From: Parus major
Taxonomy: Eukaryota > Chordata > Aves > Passeriformes > Paridae
DNA: 64,000 bases
Direction of reading: 5' to 3'
Assembly (NCBI RefSeq): GCF_001522545.3
Contig: NC_031770.1
Span: 24,181,588-24,245,587 of the forward strand
Shown: positions 51,891 through 63,670 of the stretch, in pieces
Layout: the number at the start of each line of letters is the position of its first letter
Position numbering within the stretch: the stretch's first letter is position 1
Notes under the pieces: model-generated
Told to the model about the DNA's origin: nothing
The model's input: the letters and a program-made list of their open reading frames with translations, nothing else
Databases searched by the model: none
Translations under genes and position numbers: made by a program

Positions 51891-52529
51891 TCTAGTGTCT
51901 TATGTTAGAAGAAAATGAAATAATGAAATCAAAAGGGAGAACCATTGCAACCAATACTGTGACTAAAAAGTGGAATTAAAAGATCAAAATCAATGAACAA
52001 AAGAGTCTTGCACAAGTCCTCTCAATGCATCCAAAATCTGCGACAACTTAAGTATTCAATTTACATCAAAAATACGGTTTGGGGCCTGGCATCATTTGGG
52101 GCAATGTGTATTGAGTTACAGAGTTCTGCTGTGCTTGTGGCCCTGTGCAGCAGTGTCTCAGCATCTGGGTACCACCGTGATGCTCGGTGCCAGAGCCACT
52201 GATTGCAGACCCCAGCACTGTGTGTGGTTTGAGCATCTGATTATCAGAAAACTCTGACAAAAACAAGAGTCTGGGTTCACTGATTCAACCCCCTTGCTGT
52301 GGCAGACACAGTACAGCTACATCACTGTAATTCTGTTTATAAATCCAATGTCCCTGCTAGAAAGTTGGGCCAGAACCCCATTGTTGTGACAGTTTCAAAC
52401 ATTCTCCTACTTTTCAATTGCACTGGTGGCTGTGCTGAACTCTTTGCTGCCTATGCCACCAAGCACAGATAAAATTATTGAACATATGTACACTTGGCCT
52501 GCATTTTGGGAAGTGGATAAGCCAAGTTA

Positions 52530-53310
52530 TCTTCATTTTCTCTCATAAGAGAGGCTACCTATTCCTCTTATCATCTGAATAGACCTTCTTTGTATGTTTT
52601 CCAGTCTTTCACCCTTCTTGAATATCAGTGATGAGAATTTATATGCATGGCCTCAGGTGCATTAGTTCTAGAGCATGGTGCAGTAGTTTCAGTAATTCCC
52701 TTTCCTACTTTGCCTGAAGCCTTGAGAGGTTGCATTTGCTTTTTTTAAGCGCTGGCTGTAATCAAATAAAATACCGTGCTCATTTTCCTCTTTTTTTGCG
52801 TAAATCACAGTCTGTGAGCTTGGAAGGGAAATTCTGTTTTTCCCTTGCTGATACATTGCTGTTCATGCAGCTGAATGCTGTTAAGATGATTCCTGTGCAA
52901 TACTCCTGACTTCCTTAGCAGGGGCAGAGACCCCTGGCTTCATGTGATCAGCAACTTTGAATTGAGCATTTCTATTGATTGTTTCCAAAGTCAGTAATAA
53001 AAGTATTAAATGCATCCTGCTCCAGACTAATGTTTTGAGGTGCACATCTGATAATTTTCCAGTCCTTCAGGTTTGTGCTTTGTTATATTTTGGGTTTGTT
53101 AGTCTTGGTTTGTTTTTTTAATCAGTTCTTATTTGATTTTTTTATATCTACTGAAATACTGGAACGAATATTCACCTTCTCAGTATTATTTTTTTTCCCT
53201 TTGAAACATAGCTGATGATTTTCTAGAAGCCAGATAATTTCCTTTTTCATATAGCAGTGTATAGAATACTTTTGGCATACCCTTGACAAACCTCTGGTGT
53301 ATTTTATTCT
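52530..53310 (-). repeat. Ancient CR1-type LINE remnant (3' part of ORF2, reverse transcriptase)
   Basis: Read on the minus strand, this block follows the CR1 reverse transcriptase in order. Around 53230-53290 a degraded form of the 'DFSKAFDTV' segment can be traced. At 52988-53045 the frame reads APQNISLEQDAFNTFITDF, matching the family motif GVPQGSVLGPLLFNLYINDL. At 52940-52958 the catalytic FADD box has decayed to VADH, so the enzyme would be dead even if expressed. Towards 52535 the plus strand matches the family's 'ctctcataagagaggct...atagaccttct' segment. Stops and frameshifts interrupt every frame. The high divergence marks it as an old copy that predates modern bird radiations. Ends are approximate, and some further CR1 sequence may continue to about 53.5 kb. 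Confidence 0.82.
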
Positions 53311-54576
53311 GTTTTCCTTTTACCATGAGGGGTCTTTAATTTAACCTTACTAAATTTTCCTAGGTTCTAGTATTGAGTAACTGCCCCTGATGTCACCTGT
53401 GATTGCTCAGACCACTCATTTCCCACTCTGAAATATAATTCTCTACTTGTGTAGTATGAATACAGTGGTATAAGTTCAGCTTCTTTGTATGGAGATTCCT
53501 TGGTATTTCTTGACTTCAGTACATTCAACTCTGAGCTTTTCTTTCACTTCTATTCATATTAATTACCTTTTCATGTCTGCAATTGTTCAACGTCATTAGC
53601 CAATGGGCTGCTCTCAACAGCATTAACAAGATATTTGTGAGTAATTTCCCAAATATCATAATTAAAATCTATGTTTCATTAGGTTCTCAAGTGTTCTGTT
53701 TGCTCTAGACAAAGGGGAGGATTTTCATAGTCACAGATAGGATTTACACATCAAATCTCACCCTTTCACCTTTAGAAAGTCTTCCCATGAAAATCTATAT
53801 AATTTCTGAACTATTGTTTCTCAGGAGGCAGAGAGTAACATAAGGAGCAGCTACTTCTGACTTTTCTAATACCTGCCAGCTCTGTAGCACCTCTGGCTTT
53901 TTTCTTTGGGGCTTCAGTAATAGGAGCTGTGTGAAGTTTCACACGTAGAATGGAGCTGGATGATCCTGGCATCTAATCAGGTCAAAGGCTAAATTCCTCT
54001 GGTGTGCAACATTACCCTGGGCTGAATTATAGCCCTGAAAACCGGAATGGTTAGATCCTTAATTAACTTGTTAATTTATTTTTTTTTGCAATAGATAAGG
54101 AATCACCACATCACACAACTGTCAATTTTATATCACTACTGACATCTTTTGCCCACGCCTTTAACACACGACGTGTTTCTACTCTCTGCTGAAATGTCTC
54201 TTTGCTTTCCTAATTGCAGAGGGGTATGTGGATGACACAAAGCATCCTGTAGCCTTGGCCCAATGGGCTGATCCTCTGCTGACAGAAAGCAGTGTAGCTG
54301 CCTAATTGTGTGCTCTCTGAATCTGGCCCCAAATGTGGCAATCTCAGTGCAAGTGATAACCACTGTTCCAAACTGGAACGTGTAAGCTGGCATGCTTGAT
54401 TTGAAACTGGTTATGGCCTTGACCCTGCCATGAGAATTACAAGCTCTGATCATGCAAATCAGGGTTCTTAGAAGAATCAGATGGCAAGGAAGCTTTGCAG
54501 ATAAGTACACATTTGGGCACAAGTTTTAAACAACCTCTGTGTAGAATTTCACTTTGTGCCAAGTGCCAGGTAGTTT
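53311..54576. other. Non-coding DNA, possibly more old repeat
   Basis: No gene. The first 200 bases may continue the CR1 remnant. A 128-codon minus-strand frame at 54136-54522 has no recognisable domain. Confidence 0.4.
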
Positions 54577-54742
54577 CAGGAAGCAGGGTGGAGGCAGCAC
54601 TGAGGGTTGTGCTGTGGCTCATTGGCCACAGACCATCTACCAAGGCCAAAAAACACTGCTTGAAGAACCCAGGAGCATCTGCCATAGGCCTAGGAGCCAC
54701 TGTTACAGTCGTGTCCCTGTCCTGTGCTAGCCTTAGGATGTT
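54577..54742 (+). repeat. Left arm of a 166-bp inverted repeat
   Basis: These 166 bases are the reverse complement of 56480-56645, with two mismatches and no gaps. The arm starts at caggaag and ends at gatgtt. The flanks (tagttt before, tgttgc after) do not match those of the right arm and no target-site duplication is evident. The sequence is GC-richer than its surroundings and unique to these two places in the window. Confidence 0.95.
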
Positions 54743-55743
54743 TGTTGCATGCTTTCTAAATTTGATGTATTTAAAGTACTGAAACCTTTCCTTAAGATTT
54801 ATATGTCCTTCCAAAGGGCACCCAGTGAATAGCCTGGCATGCTTTCATCCTGGCTCTGACAAAGGCTGTGGATAACTGGGTCCACAGTTTGAAAATGCAG
54901 CTCTCCCCCTTCTCCCAGATGTATGTCTTAACAGTTCTCTTTAGTTTGGCAGTCAATCATTTCTATCAAGATGAAGTTGCCTTTGGCCAAGCCTCTGGGA
55001 TTTCTGCAAAGCTTTTCTCAGCCACAAATCATTTCTTCATTCAGCATGTCACTTGACATCTTTGGTGTTATAAATTAGTTCAGGAGGGTGGGCACCCATT
55101 TCACCTCCTCACCAAGGGCTCAGTTCTCATGTTTTCTGAAGTTATTTATTTTTGCTTTAGGGGAAAATGCAGTTTTACTCTCTTACTGTGCTATCAACAG
55201 AACAAGTCCCTTTGAGCCAAACACCTGCTTTCCTTAAGAAAGAATGATGGGGAAATGCCTTTTGAAAAGCCTCTATTTAGCTACTTTCTTAATTTACAAA
55301 AAGTCTCTCATTACTCAGATCCCCAGAGGTTTAGTCAAAAAGTATAGTGGACCAAAGTGAAAAAGAAAAGGAAAAACAAAGTGCCGCCTTTCTCTTGCCA
55401 CAACAGGGACAAAACCATGGCAATGTGCCCTCAAAATCAGCGGACCTTTGTTCTCTCATGGAGTCAAGATCCAGAAGCAAGTGGTCTTCACTAAGAAAAC
55501 AATAGGTTACCTGGGAGGCTTTACTGGCCAATGCTTGCAAGTTGGGAGCCATTTGAGACGTACTGAATGTTGTTTCTTGCAGGCTCCAGTCCCCTCATCC
55601 ATACACTTCCCCTTAAGCTGAACACAGAGATGGTTGTGCTTGTTAGAAAGTGCCCAGGATATTTCATGAAGGCTTTGACCTGTCATGATTTCATGCTTTG
55701 CACCACTTTCACTTCTCTGGCAAATCAAAAGATGGCACAAAGC
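54743..55743. other. Left half of the inverted-repeat loop, no gene seen
   Basis: Small open frames only, no motif. It separates the left arm from the hexanucleotide array. Confidence 0.5.
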
Positions 55744-55934
55744 CTTATTCTTATTCTTATTCTTATTCTTATTCTTATTCTTATTCTTATTCTTATTCTT
55801 ATTCTTATTCTTATTCTTATTCTTATTCTTATTCNTATTCTTATTCTTATTCTTATTCTTATTCTTATTCTTATTCTTATTCTTATTCTTATTCTTATTC
55901 TTATTCTTATTCTTATTCTTATTCTTATTCTTAT
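55744..55934 (+). repeat. (TTATTC)n hexanucleotide microsatellite with one N
   Basis: About 32 uninterrupted TTATTC units, read as GAATAA on the other strand. The only undetermined base of the window (N at 55835) sits mid-array, and replacing it by T keeps the phase. Because the period is a multiple of three, all three plus-strand frames stay open and give Leu/Ile, Leu/Phe or Tyr/Ser peptides that are meaningless. The true length is probably not resolved by short reads. Confidence 0.98.
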
Positions 55935-56479
55935 CTAAGAGTGTTAAACATCTAAATTTATAAAATTCCTAATTCTCATATTATTTTTTGGAGGGGGAAT
56001 CACACCCTCAATTCTTTTCCCATGGGTTTTAAGGTGGCAATTAGCAGAGATAACATGACTGTTCTGAGTAGCACTGCCAAAATTTCTGGGTATGCCATGT
56101 CCTTCTGTCCATCTATCTTGAACGGTGTCTCACAGCGCCGCAGGGAAGAGCTGGTTTTGATAGCGCCAGAAATTTTTTGTTACATAGTGCCAGAAATTAT
56201 AACAGATCACATTCTATGGACTAAAGAGCACAAGCACTCCAAGCAAAAGTGCAATGGATTTAACTACAATTTAAGCTGTTGTGACCACAATTACTTTGTC
56301 ATTGTAACAGTGCATGAAGAGCTCAGTCACACACTGCAGCTGCATTGTGCTGCAGAAGCACACAGAGGAAAAGTTACTTATTGCTACCAAATGGTTTATA
56401 CCCTTTGGTCATCCTGCTTCTAGCTTATTATCTTGGTCTAATATGTGCAGAACAGTGCGGTCTAATTTGCTTCTAGTCT
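55935..56479. other. Right half of the inverted-repeat loop
   Basis: Holds a 133-codon plus-strand frame (56022-56423) with no recognisable domain, and a 24-bp-period pair of gcgccagaaatt/gtgccagaaatt strings at 56163-56198. On the minus strand a TATA-like gggtataaacc lies near 56392-56402, next to the right arm. Together these hint that the right arm may be part of a longer element, for example an LTR, which I cannot identify. Confidence 0.4.
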
Positions 56480-56645
56480 AACATCCTAAGGCTAGCACAG
56501 GATAGGGACACGACTGTAACAGTGGCTCCTAGGCCTATGGCAGATGCTCCTGGGTTTTTCAAGCAGTGTTTTTTGGCCTTGGTAGATGGTCTGTGGCCAA
56601 TGAGCCACAGCACAACCCTCAGTGCTGCCTCCACCCTGCTTCCTG
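56480..56645 (-). repeat. Right arm of a 166-bp inverted repeat
   Basis: Reverse complement of 54577-54742, 164 of 166 bases identical. Flanks contain tctag on both sides (56472-56476 and 56648-56652), which might be a short target-site duplication but could be chance. Confidence 0.95.
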
Positions 56646-59600
56646 CATCTAGCTAAAATGAGTCCTCTCTAAGGCCAGGTTGCTGCATCTCTTTCCTTTG
56701 CCCTCTGGGCTGCTGTGCACCCTGCTGTTGGCTGAAGAAAGGAAGGCAGCATCACCTTCAGACTGGATTTTTTCCCTCCTACTCTATCCAGATTTGGGAA
56801 TTATTTAGAAGTCATGGGAATATCTATAAAGATATTACCTCAACTAATGGTGGGTTTGCTTTGTGTGTTAGGGGTTTTTCTTGTTTCTTTTTGTTTTGTT
56901 TTTTTCTACCTATGGTAATGAGTAAATTCTAATCAATCCCAGAATGTGCAAGATTCAGATGCAGGTCTGAAATCAGGCTGAACTGGAGGAAGAACTGAGG
57001 TTAGGTTTTTCCTATCACAGGCAACTCAACTACCCTAATCTGGAGACTACTGACAACTATGTGGGAAATTTTTCATGCTATTCTCTTCTGAAGAGAATTT
57101 TTAAATAAAACAAATTTTAAAAAAAAAATTTAAAAAAAAAGAAAAAATCTTTCTAAATAAAATAGAGATTTTAGGAAAAGAATTATAATTTTCTGCATGA
57201 GCCGAAGATGCAGATTGACTCTAACAGATGTATTTTGAAGGTTAGTGGTGAGAACAGAACTGAGTTTTCAGTGGAAAGCAGGGATAAGAACCCCTGCCTT
57301 TCAGTGCCTTAAACTCTAAGATTCCCCATTTCCAGAAGTTGGGTGGGGACAGAGAATGAAAAACCAAAAAAATTTTAAATCTTAATCTGTAATCCTTTAA
57401 AGACACAGTGAGGAGCCAGAAAGCATGTTATGAGTAACAGTGTATTCACATTGAAATGAAATATCGAGGAAAGGACAAATATTTATGACATATATTTTCA
57501 AGCTCAGCAGAAATTAATTTTCAACTTGGTCTCAGATATCACACTTTAGTCTAGATTATGTATATTGTAAATATCATGTATAGAGTATAATGTCTCTCTT
57601 AGCTATGTATCTAGGCACTGTTTCATCAGAAACAGTAAGTAAGCAGAGATTACTTAGAAATTTTTTCCACAATGGCAACTTTGAGATTTTATGTGGCTTA
57701 AAGTGTGAAATAGTTCAAGACACAATTGCACACCTAAATGGAAAAGCAACTGCAGAAGCATAATATAATATTTATAATAAATTGTATGCAATTTTACAGG
57801 CACATCATTTCATTTCTAGTGACCAAGTGTATTTCCTCCTATTTACACATCCATTGTTGTACTAGGACAGAGTCTTGTAGTTAGTGTATCTCTTTCATGT
57901 GAACAAATAAACTAGGCTTTATAGAAACCTGAAAAAACAGTTGTGTCTTAAAAAGAACAAGGGTCAGATTCCTTTATTCTCAATAAATATGCACTTGGCA
58001 GGTAACCCAATGGACTCTTGTTTGATACTGAGTAGTAAAAGATCTGAAAGTCTGATGAAATGGGAAAAAAATATTTATTTTTCTTTCTCATTTTCCTTTT
58101 TAATGCCTTGAAAATGTTAATTGAAGCTTGGCTAAAAGTTTCTAGTGAGTGTGTGAGGGTTGTCCAGAGTCTGGATCTCTAAAATAGGAGAGAAATCCTT
58201 TGTATGTGCTTCTATTGGCAGGGGGAATCCTGTGCACTATGGAGGTTTCTTGAGTTTTGAATCCATTTTTGTTCAGGTAACATTTTCATTTTCTCTCCAG
58301 TCGCTGGGCTTGGTAAGGACTTGCCTCAGAATGGCCCAGTGCAGTTTAATTTTCAAAAATTACTACATTGAGAAAAGCAGTCATTCTCAAGAGCAAACAC
58401 ATAATCTCACACATGAAACACACCTTGGATTTTAGTCATTTCTCACTGACATAAGGTGTAATTTAGTTGTCTGAAATGGAGTCATTCATGATGTACGTCA
58501 GAAACAGGCCCAGAAAAGCTATTTTTAAAAGTCACACGCTCACACACACAGAGCCAAATGACATTTAATTTTTTCCCATTCTCTCCCCAGTTTTGTTGTA
58601 TACATCCTCGGTGGTGTTATTAAGTAGGGCTTTTCAAACAGATGAAGTATGTTGCTTACTGTGGCTAAACTGTAATGAAAGAAGAGATGGCTGTTTGCCA
58701 GCGAATGGTGTGTAGCTTGTAGAAGCATGTAATTACATAAATCACAAACATATGCAGAAGATGTTTTCTCTTTACATTTAACTGGTGTTGCCTAGAGTTA
58801 TAGCTGCTTGAAACTCTATTTAATTACCATAATTATTTTAAATGTGTATATCTGGCAATCTTTGAGCTTTATGAGAATGTTATTCATACCTTATCTGCAA
58901 AAATCTAGAGGGTCCCATTCTTCCCCAAGGGGCTGCAGTAACCAGGTTTCTACAGATTTCAGGCTTAGGGTGGCTGTAATGTTTATACCTTTACTTTGAA
59001 TTACAGGTTTTTAAAAAACCTGAAACTCTGAAACTAATCAGATGATGAAATCTCAGTAGACGCTATAATTTCCTGGTAGGAAATTAAGCATTGTACCTTG
59101 TTGGTGGAAATAAAGTACCTGGAGAGGTCCTGATTAGCTCCTTTTACCTTTTAATTTGCTGACTATGTAAACGTTATATGGCCAAACAGATTGACAAGTG
59201 TCTAGAAAAAGTATTGATTGTCTTAGAATGGATACTTTCTATTGGAAAATGTAAAAAAACCTGACAGACTAGTTGGGATTTTCCAGTTCATTTTGTCAAG
59301 CAGTGAAATGAGTTGGAGCAAAGCATTTTCCTAAATTCTGTTTTGCATTAGTGTAAACCCAATTCAAATATTTGATGCTAATGGAATTGCCCTAGAAACA
59401 CCACATGGGCTTTTGTTTCTTCTCTCATTTATGTCAGTTTTGAGTTGGCTTCATGGCATTTGATATTGGTTGAGTTACTCATGGCTCAGACCAGTACAAA
59501 TGGGAAAGACATGAATACTGATGTATAGGATGGCTGGCCAGTGTAGACACACCTCACTTTACCCTCACTAATGCGAAGTGGTGAGTATAGAATTCTTGCA

Positions 59601-60405
59601 GTTGAATCCATTGGAGGTGGTGAAACACCCAGGAATAAGAAAACTGATAGCTAAATAACCTCAAAAGGCAAAGCAGTAGGAACCATAGGCAGCTGTCACA
59701 CACAAATGATGAAGAATTGCTGTTACAGAATCCTTATGCATTGAAAGACCAAGAAAGGCAGGTTTTGTGAGAAAAAAAGCAGTTCAGCACTGCATTTATA
59801 AAATCACATATTTATGGACAAATGAGCAAATGTTACAAAAATCAGTCTGTCAAACATCTGAATGTAAAGCTAGTGAAGCTGCAAAGAGTTCATATTGCAC
59901 TAAAAGAAGAAATAGCTATTATTAAAAACATTCAGAAATCTAGTCCTAGAAATCAGGTAAATATAAATAAATACCATATGGAGAATCAGGCTGAGCCAAC
60001 ACAGTTCTTTTACTTCATTCAGTGTCAGGGAAATATGGTAATCGTTTGCACCTTGTCTCTTTTGTCAACCACTGTAGTTAACCTTGCAAGTGATGCCTCC
60101 TTAAGATCTTTTGTAAATCATGATATTGTTTTTCTTTGGTTTTAATGTGACATGCCAGCTGTAGATCATATGTGCAGTTTTGTGACATGGCTTAGTCTTT
60201 CCTTCCACCACCCAAGAGGCAGCATTCACAAAGCAGTGTTGTCAGAGATCAGTTGCTGCAATCTCTTCTGGGAAAAAGAAAAAAAAAAGAAAAAAAGGGA
60301 AGCCTCTGGAATGCCAGGGAACAATGTACTTTCCACATCAGAGACTGGTTTATTTAATAACCACAAATTATTTCAGGTAATTTGGCACCAGTTTAATTGC
60401 ACCCA
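56646..60405. other. Non-coding AT-rich DNA
   Basis: A-rich tracts at 57108-57150 and 60266-60300, and short frames only. Contains the candidate conserved element near 58.46-58.87 kb. Confidence 0.5.
58460..58870. promoter_or_regulatory. Candidate conserved non-coding element
   Basis: Balanced, repeat-free sequence with a CRE-like gtacgtca string (58494-58501), several AATTA/TAATTA cores (gtaattacataaatc, atttaattaccataattat) and few simple repeats. Motif-based only. Confidence 0.22.
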
Positions 60406-60426
60406 CAACAACAACAACAACAAAAA
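60406..60426 (+). repeat. (CAA)n trinucleotide microsatellite
   Basis: About six CAA units followed by an A run. Confidence 0.9.
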
Positions 60427-62399
60427 AGCAGTAACAAAAGAACCATCCCTACTACCAATCCCATCAGGAGGGCATGAAGGAAGAGTTTCCATTCATTAAA
60501 TTATGATTAGCCTTGCTAATACCTTGTCTATCAAATCCCCATTCCATGCTGCAGACACATGAAAGGGAAACATGTATGTGATGTTTTGAAAAGAAAGTTG
60601 ATGGAAAACGATGTTTCTGCTATGCATTAGAATGACAACAAAATCCTTCAGATGATGGTGCAGACTAAAGCAGTCCTTAAAAATGCAGGTTATGAGCAGC
60701 TGAAATTAAAATCAAGCCAAGACATTGTCAGTTGATGTCTTTCATTAATCTGAAGAGCAAAATTTCCTGACTTTGGGGAGTAATTAATCTCAGTTTTTTT
60801 GTAGATTTCATTTTGTTCTATTTCATTTCACATATCTCCAAACCTCTGTGTGATTGAAAGACTCTGATGGTTGCATTCACCTACCAACTCTGTAGTATCA
60901 GCATCTATACAGAGAGTGATATATACGCTGCCAGTAGGTTACAAAGCTCTTTACTGAATAGCAGAAGAATGTGGGAATGGGAAATCCCCCTAGTTTTGCC
61001 TCTAGGAAGAATAAATCTTGGTCATTTCAAATAGTGAAACTGATCATGGACTTTTGAAAGATTTGTTTTAAAAGCTGATGCTGGAGACCATGTTGTGAAC
61101 TCCATTTAATTCAGGTGTTTTGGGTTCTCTCCAGCACAGCGAAGAAATCTCCTTCTGGCCTCCCTGCAATTCTTTTACCTGCAGTAGACCAAAGGCACAG
61201 CAACAGGAAGAACAAAGCTCTTTATGAGAAAGCCTTTGTAAATCTCCTCATGAAAGCAAAGTTCACTGAGGCTGTTTTTACAGGGAGATTTTACCCTTCT
61301 CTGGACCAGAGGATAGCCTACAAGCCAAGTTTTGATACAAAGTCCCTGTCTACAATTAAGAAAAGTATTTCATGCAAATTGAGTCAATATGATTATCCCC
61401 TAAATCTGAGAATCTTTTTTTTTGTACCTGACCAAGGATTCCTTAAGAGAAAACAAAAATATCTGATTTCAAGACAGAAGAAGACCATGGTCATTGTTCA
61501 TTATTCTCAGACTACCTACTGTCCAGCCTTGTGACAACTGGCTCTTTTGGCTCTGATCATTGCAAAAAAAAAAGTGTGTCTAAATATATAATTCATTTAT
61601 CTTTGAGTGTACTGCAGGCAATTGCATCTGTCTTGCTCTTTTCTTTTAAATAATATTCTTTAAAAATTATTTTAAAATTTCTTTAATTCTTCTAAAATCC
61701 TATTCTTTAAAATCCTATTTGTAAAAATACTACTGCAATTCCTCTGTCTCTCCAGTTAGGTCTTCCAGTGACCAGCTACATAAATACTGCTACAATTAAA
61801 CAGAAATTCTCAAGTCTCTAAGTGATAAGAATTTGGTACTATGGACAGTTTCAGCCTGAATTTTATTTGGTTTGTAAAGGATTTCTTGTTATTGTAACTG
61901 AAACGGTTGCATGATTGAGGGAGAGAGAAGAAAAATAAGTCCTGCATGTTAAGAATAATAATTAGATACTAAGTGTGAGATGAAACGTTACATCAGGAAC
62001 TACCTAACTTTATTCAAACCCACCAGTTTGTCATACAGATTGCAAAGCATTTGATCTTCTGTTAGAAATACGTGGTAAAATCCTCATCTTAAAGTTATAC
62101 CCATACAATGAGAGGACTTAGTACTTGAGACTTGAGGTGAAAGGGGCTGGATGTGATTACAAATTGAACTGTAATGAAATCTGTGCTTTTTCAGTCAAGT
62201 TTTCCAGTGATGGTTGTGGCTGACTAATGATTTCTTTCCTGTGCACTGCCCTAAGGATCTGTTCTATTTCTTCAGAGCATCTTGGCAAGGGACTTGAAGA
62301 TATTTAAAATCCCTAATTAAAGCCAGGTATTTCACTTCAATTTTATTTTTAAAACATGAAAAAAAAAAAATTACTGAGCCAAAGTAAAAAACAAATATT
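60427..62399. other. Non-coding DNA with one 139-codon frame
   Basis: The frame at 61115-61534 (plus strand) is rich in Lys, Ser and Leu and has no recognisable motif. The rest is AT-rich unique-looking sequence. Confidence 0.45.
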
Positions 62400-62650
62400 T
62401 TCCATTTGCCATTCATTACAGATGTCAGACAGCCATAAATATAGAAATGGTCAGCTGCAGGTGTAACCTAGATCAGTTGTGTAATGCACACTCTGTTCCT
62501 ATAACATTACTAAAAATGGTCTGTCTGGCTAATAAATAGCACTACCGTTATACAGTAAAAGGTGAAAATTAATGTGAATGCTGCTGGTGAGTTAGCTATA
62601 TTAACAAGCCAGTCATGTAGCATTAGCAGTTGTAATGGGGAACAACATAA
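62400..62650. promoter_or_regulatory. Candidate conserved non-coding element
   Basis: Contains cattacagatg, gctaataaatag, aaaattaatgtg and tagcattagcagttgtaatg in about 250 bases free of simple repeats. The call is by appearance only. Confidence 0.22.
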
Positions 62651-62790
62651 ACTTTTAAGACCTTCTGCAAAAGCTTTCAGTCCTTTAAATGCTGGAGATT
62701 TAAAATGAGTGCTGTCCAGTCACTTTATTTCTTTAAATTTGGGAGGAAAAGTATGTAGGAAGTTTTAAAAGAAAGCCACTGGCATCTGCT

Positions 62791-63670
62791 CTAAAAAATA
62801 TAAATAAAAGAAATAAATAGTCCAACCCACATATATCCAACCCACTGTAGTTTCAGATGCCTTTCTGGTAAAGCTCTCTCACCTTCATCAAAGGTTCTGG
62901 TCCATGCATGATAACCTTTGATAGCTAACTGATAAAGAACTGATAACCCCTTACTGATAGCAAAATCTTTTCCACACCAGAGCAAGAAGAAAGTGCAATC
63001 TGAAATGGCAGTGAGTAAAGGGAGACAATAAACAAACAAAAGACTAATTGATTTCTTCTACTTGGACACAGAGCTGTGTCTGACCAACAGCCCATCTGGT
63101 CCCACATCGTCTTGCTGCTGTTTCATGGTACTTTGGGAAAAACTTAAGAGCATATCATATAAACAATGTTCCCTCCCTGGAGCTTCTTTCCAGATTGTGT
63201 CAACATTCGAGGGAATTTCTGAAATAGATGTATCTTGGACATTATGGGTAATACCCAGTAACACATCTATCACCTCCAAATTACCTAATCCTTCTCTGAA
63301 TCCAATTTGGTCTCCAGCATCAGTGAGTACCACAATTTAATTCTGTGCTGTGTGAAATGCAGCATACTGAGTTACAGCCTCAGCCAGGGGGGTTTGTAGG
63401 TCCCATTTGTATGTCCCCAAAGACTTGCTGTAGTCCTAGAATGTCTTCCTCAATATCCTGCACATCTGGGGAGAAACCACATGCAGTGTGGCCCAAGATG
63501 ATAAGTAGGATGATGGGAATCTGCCTGATCAGTAACATATTTTGTGGGTTGCTTATATTTGAGTCAAATGTGCTAATTCCCCCTCTCTGTCTTTCTCCCA
63601 TTCTTTTAATTTTATTCTTGGCTGCAGTAAAGTCACTTAAGAAAAATGTACCTTGAAAGGCAGCTTGTTA
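62791..63670 (-). pseudogene. Unidentified decayed coding-like block
   Basis: On the minus strand the frame from 63333 down to 62791 is open except for one TAG near 63058. The frame from about 63670 down to 63383 is open for roughly 97 codons, and the two frames are separated by a TAA and a one-base shift near a C/G homopolymer (six G at 63387-63392 on the plus strand). Across about 880 AT-rich bases that is far fewer stops than chance would give. The peptide from the 63.5-kb Met starts like a signal or membrane segment: Met, then a run of Leu/Ile, then Gly-His-Thr-Ala-Cys. The middle part is rich in Asp, Gly and Val, as real proteins are. An acceptor-like pyrimidine tract plus CAG lies near 63010-63000 and a GTAAGG donor-like site near 62955. 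I do not recognise the family. It could be a processed pseudogene, the relic of an endogenous viral gene or, less likely, true exons. Confidence 0.35.

Larger units (their letters stand above)
43132..52529. other. Non-coding DNA, no gene seen
   Basis: Homopolymers (C8T9 at 45203-45219, nine G near 50473), a TAAA-rich tract at 49902-49937 and a hairpin at 51865-51890. The longest frame is 150 codons (46782-47234, minus strand) without a recognisable domain. Around 45.22-45.46 kb the sequence is more balanced in composition and could be a conserved element. Confidence 0.45.

Noticed and set aside
55744..55934. CRISPR array or interstitial telomere
   Set aside because: There are no spacers, and the unit TTATTC is not the vertebrate telomere unit TTAGGG. 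It is a simple microsatellite.
55567..55963. Open frames of 85-123 codons with Leu/Ile, Leu/Phe or Tyr/Ser repeats
   Set aside because: They are translations of the TTATTC array, whose period keeps all frames open. There is no coding evidence.
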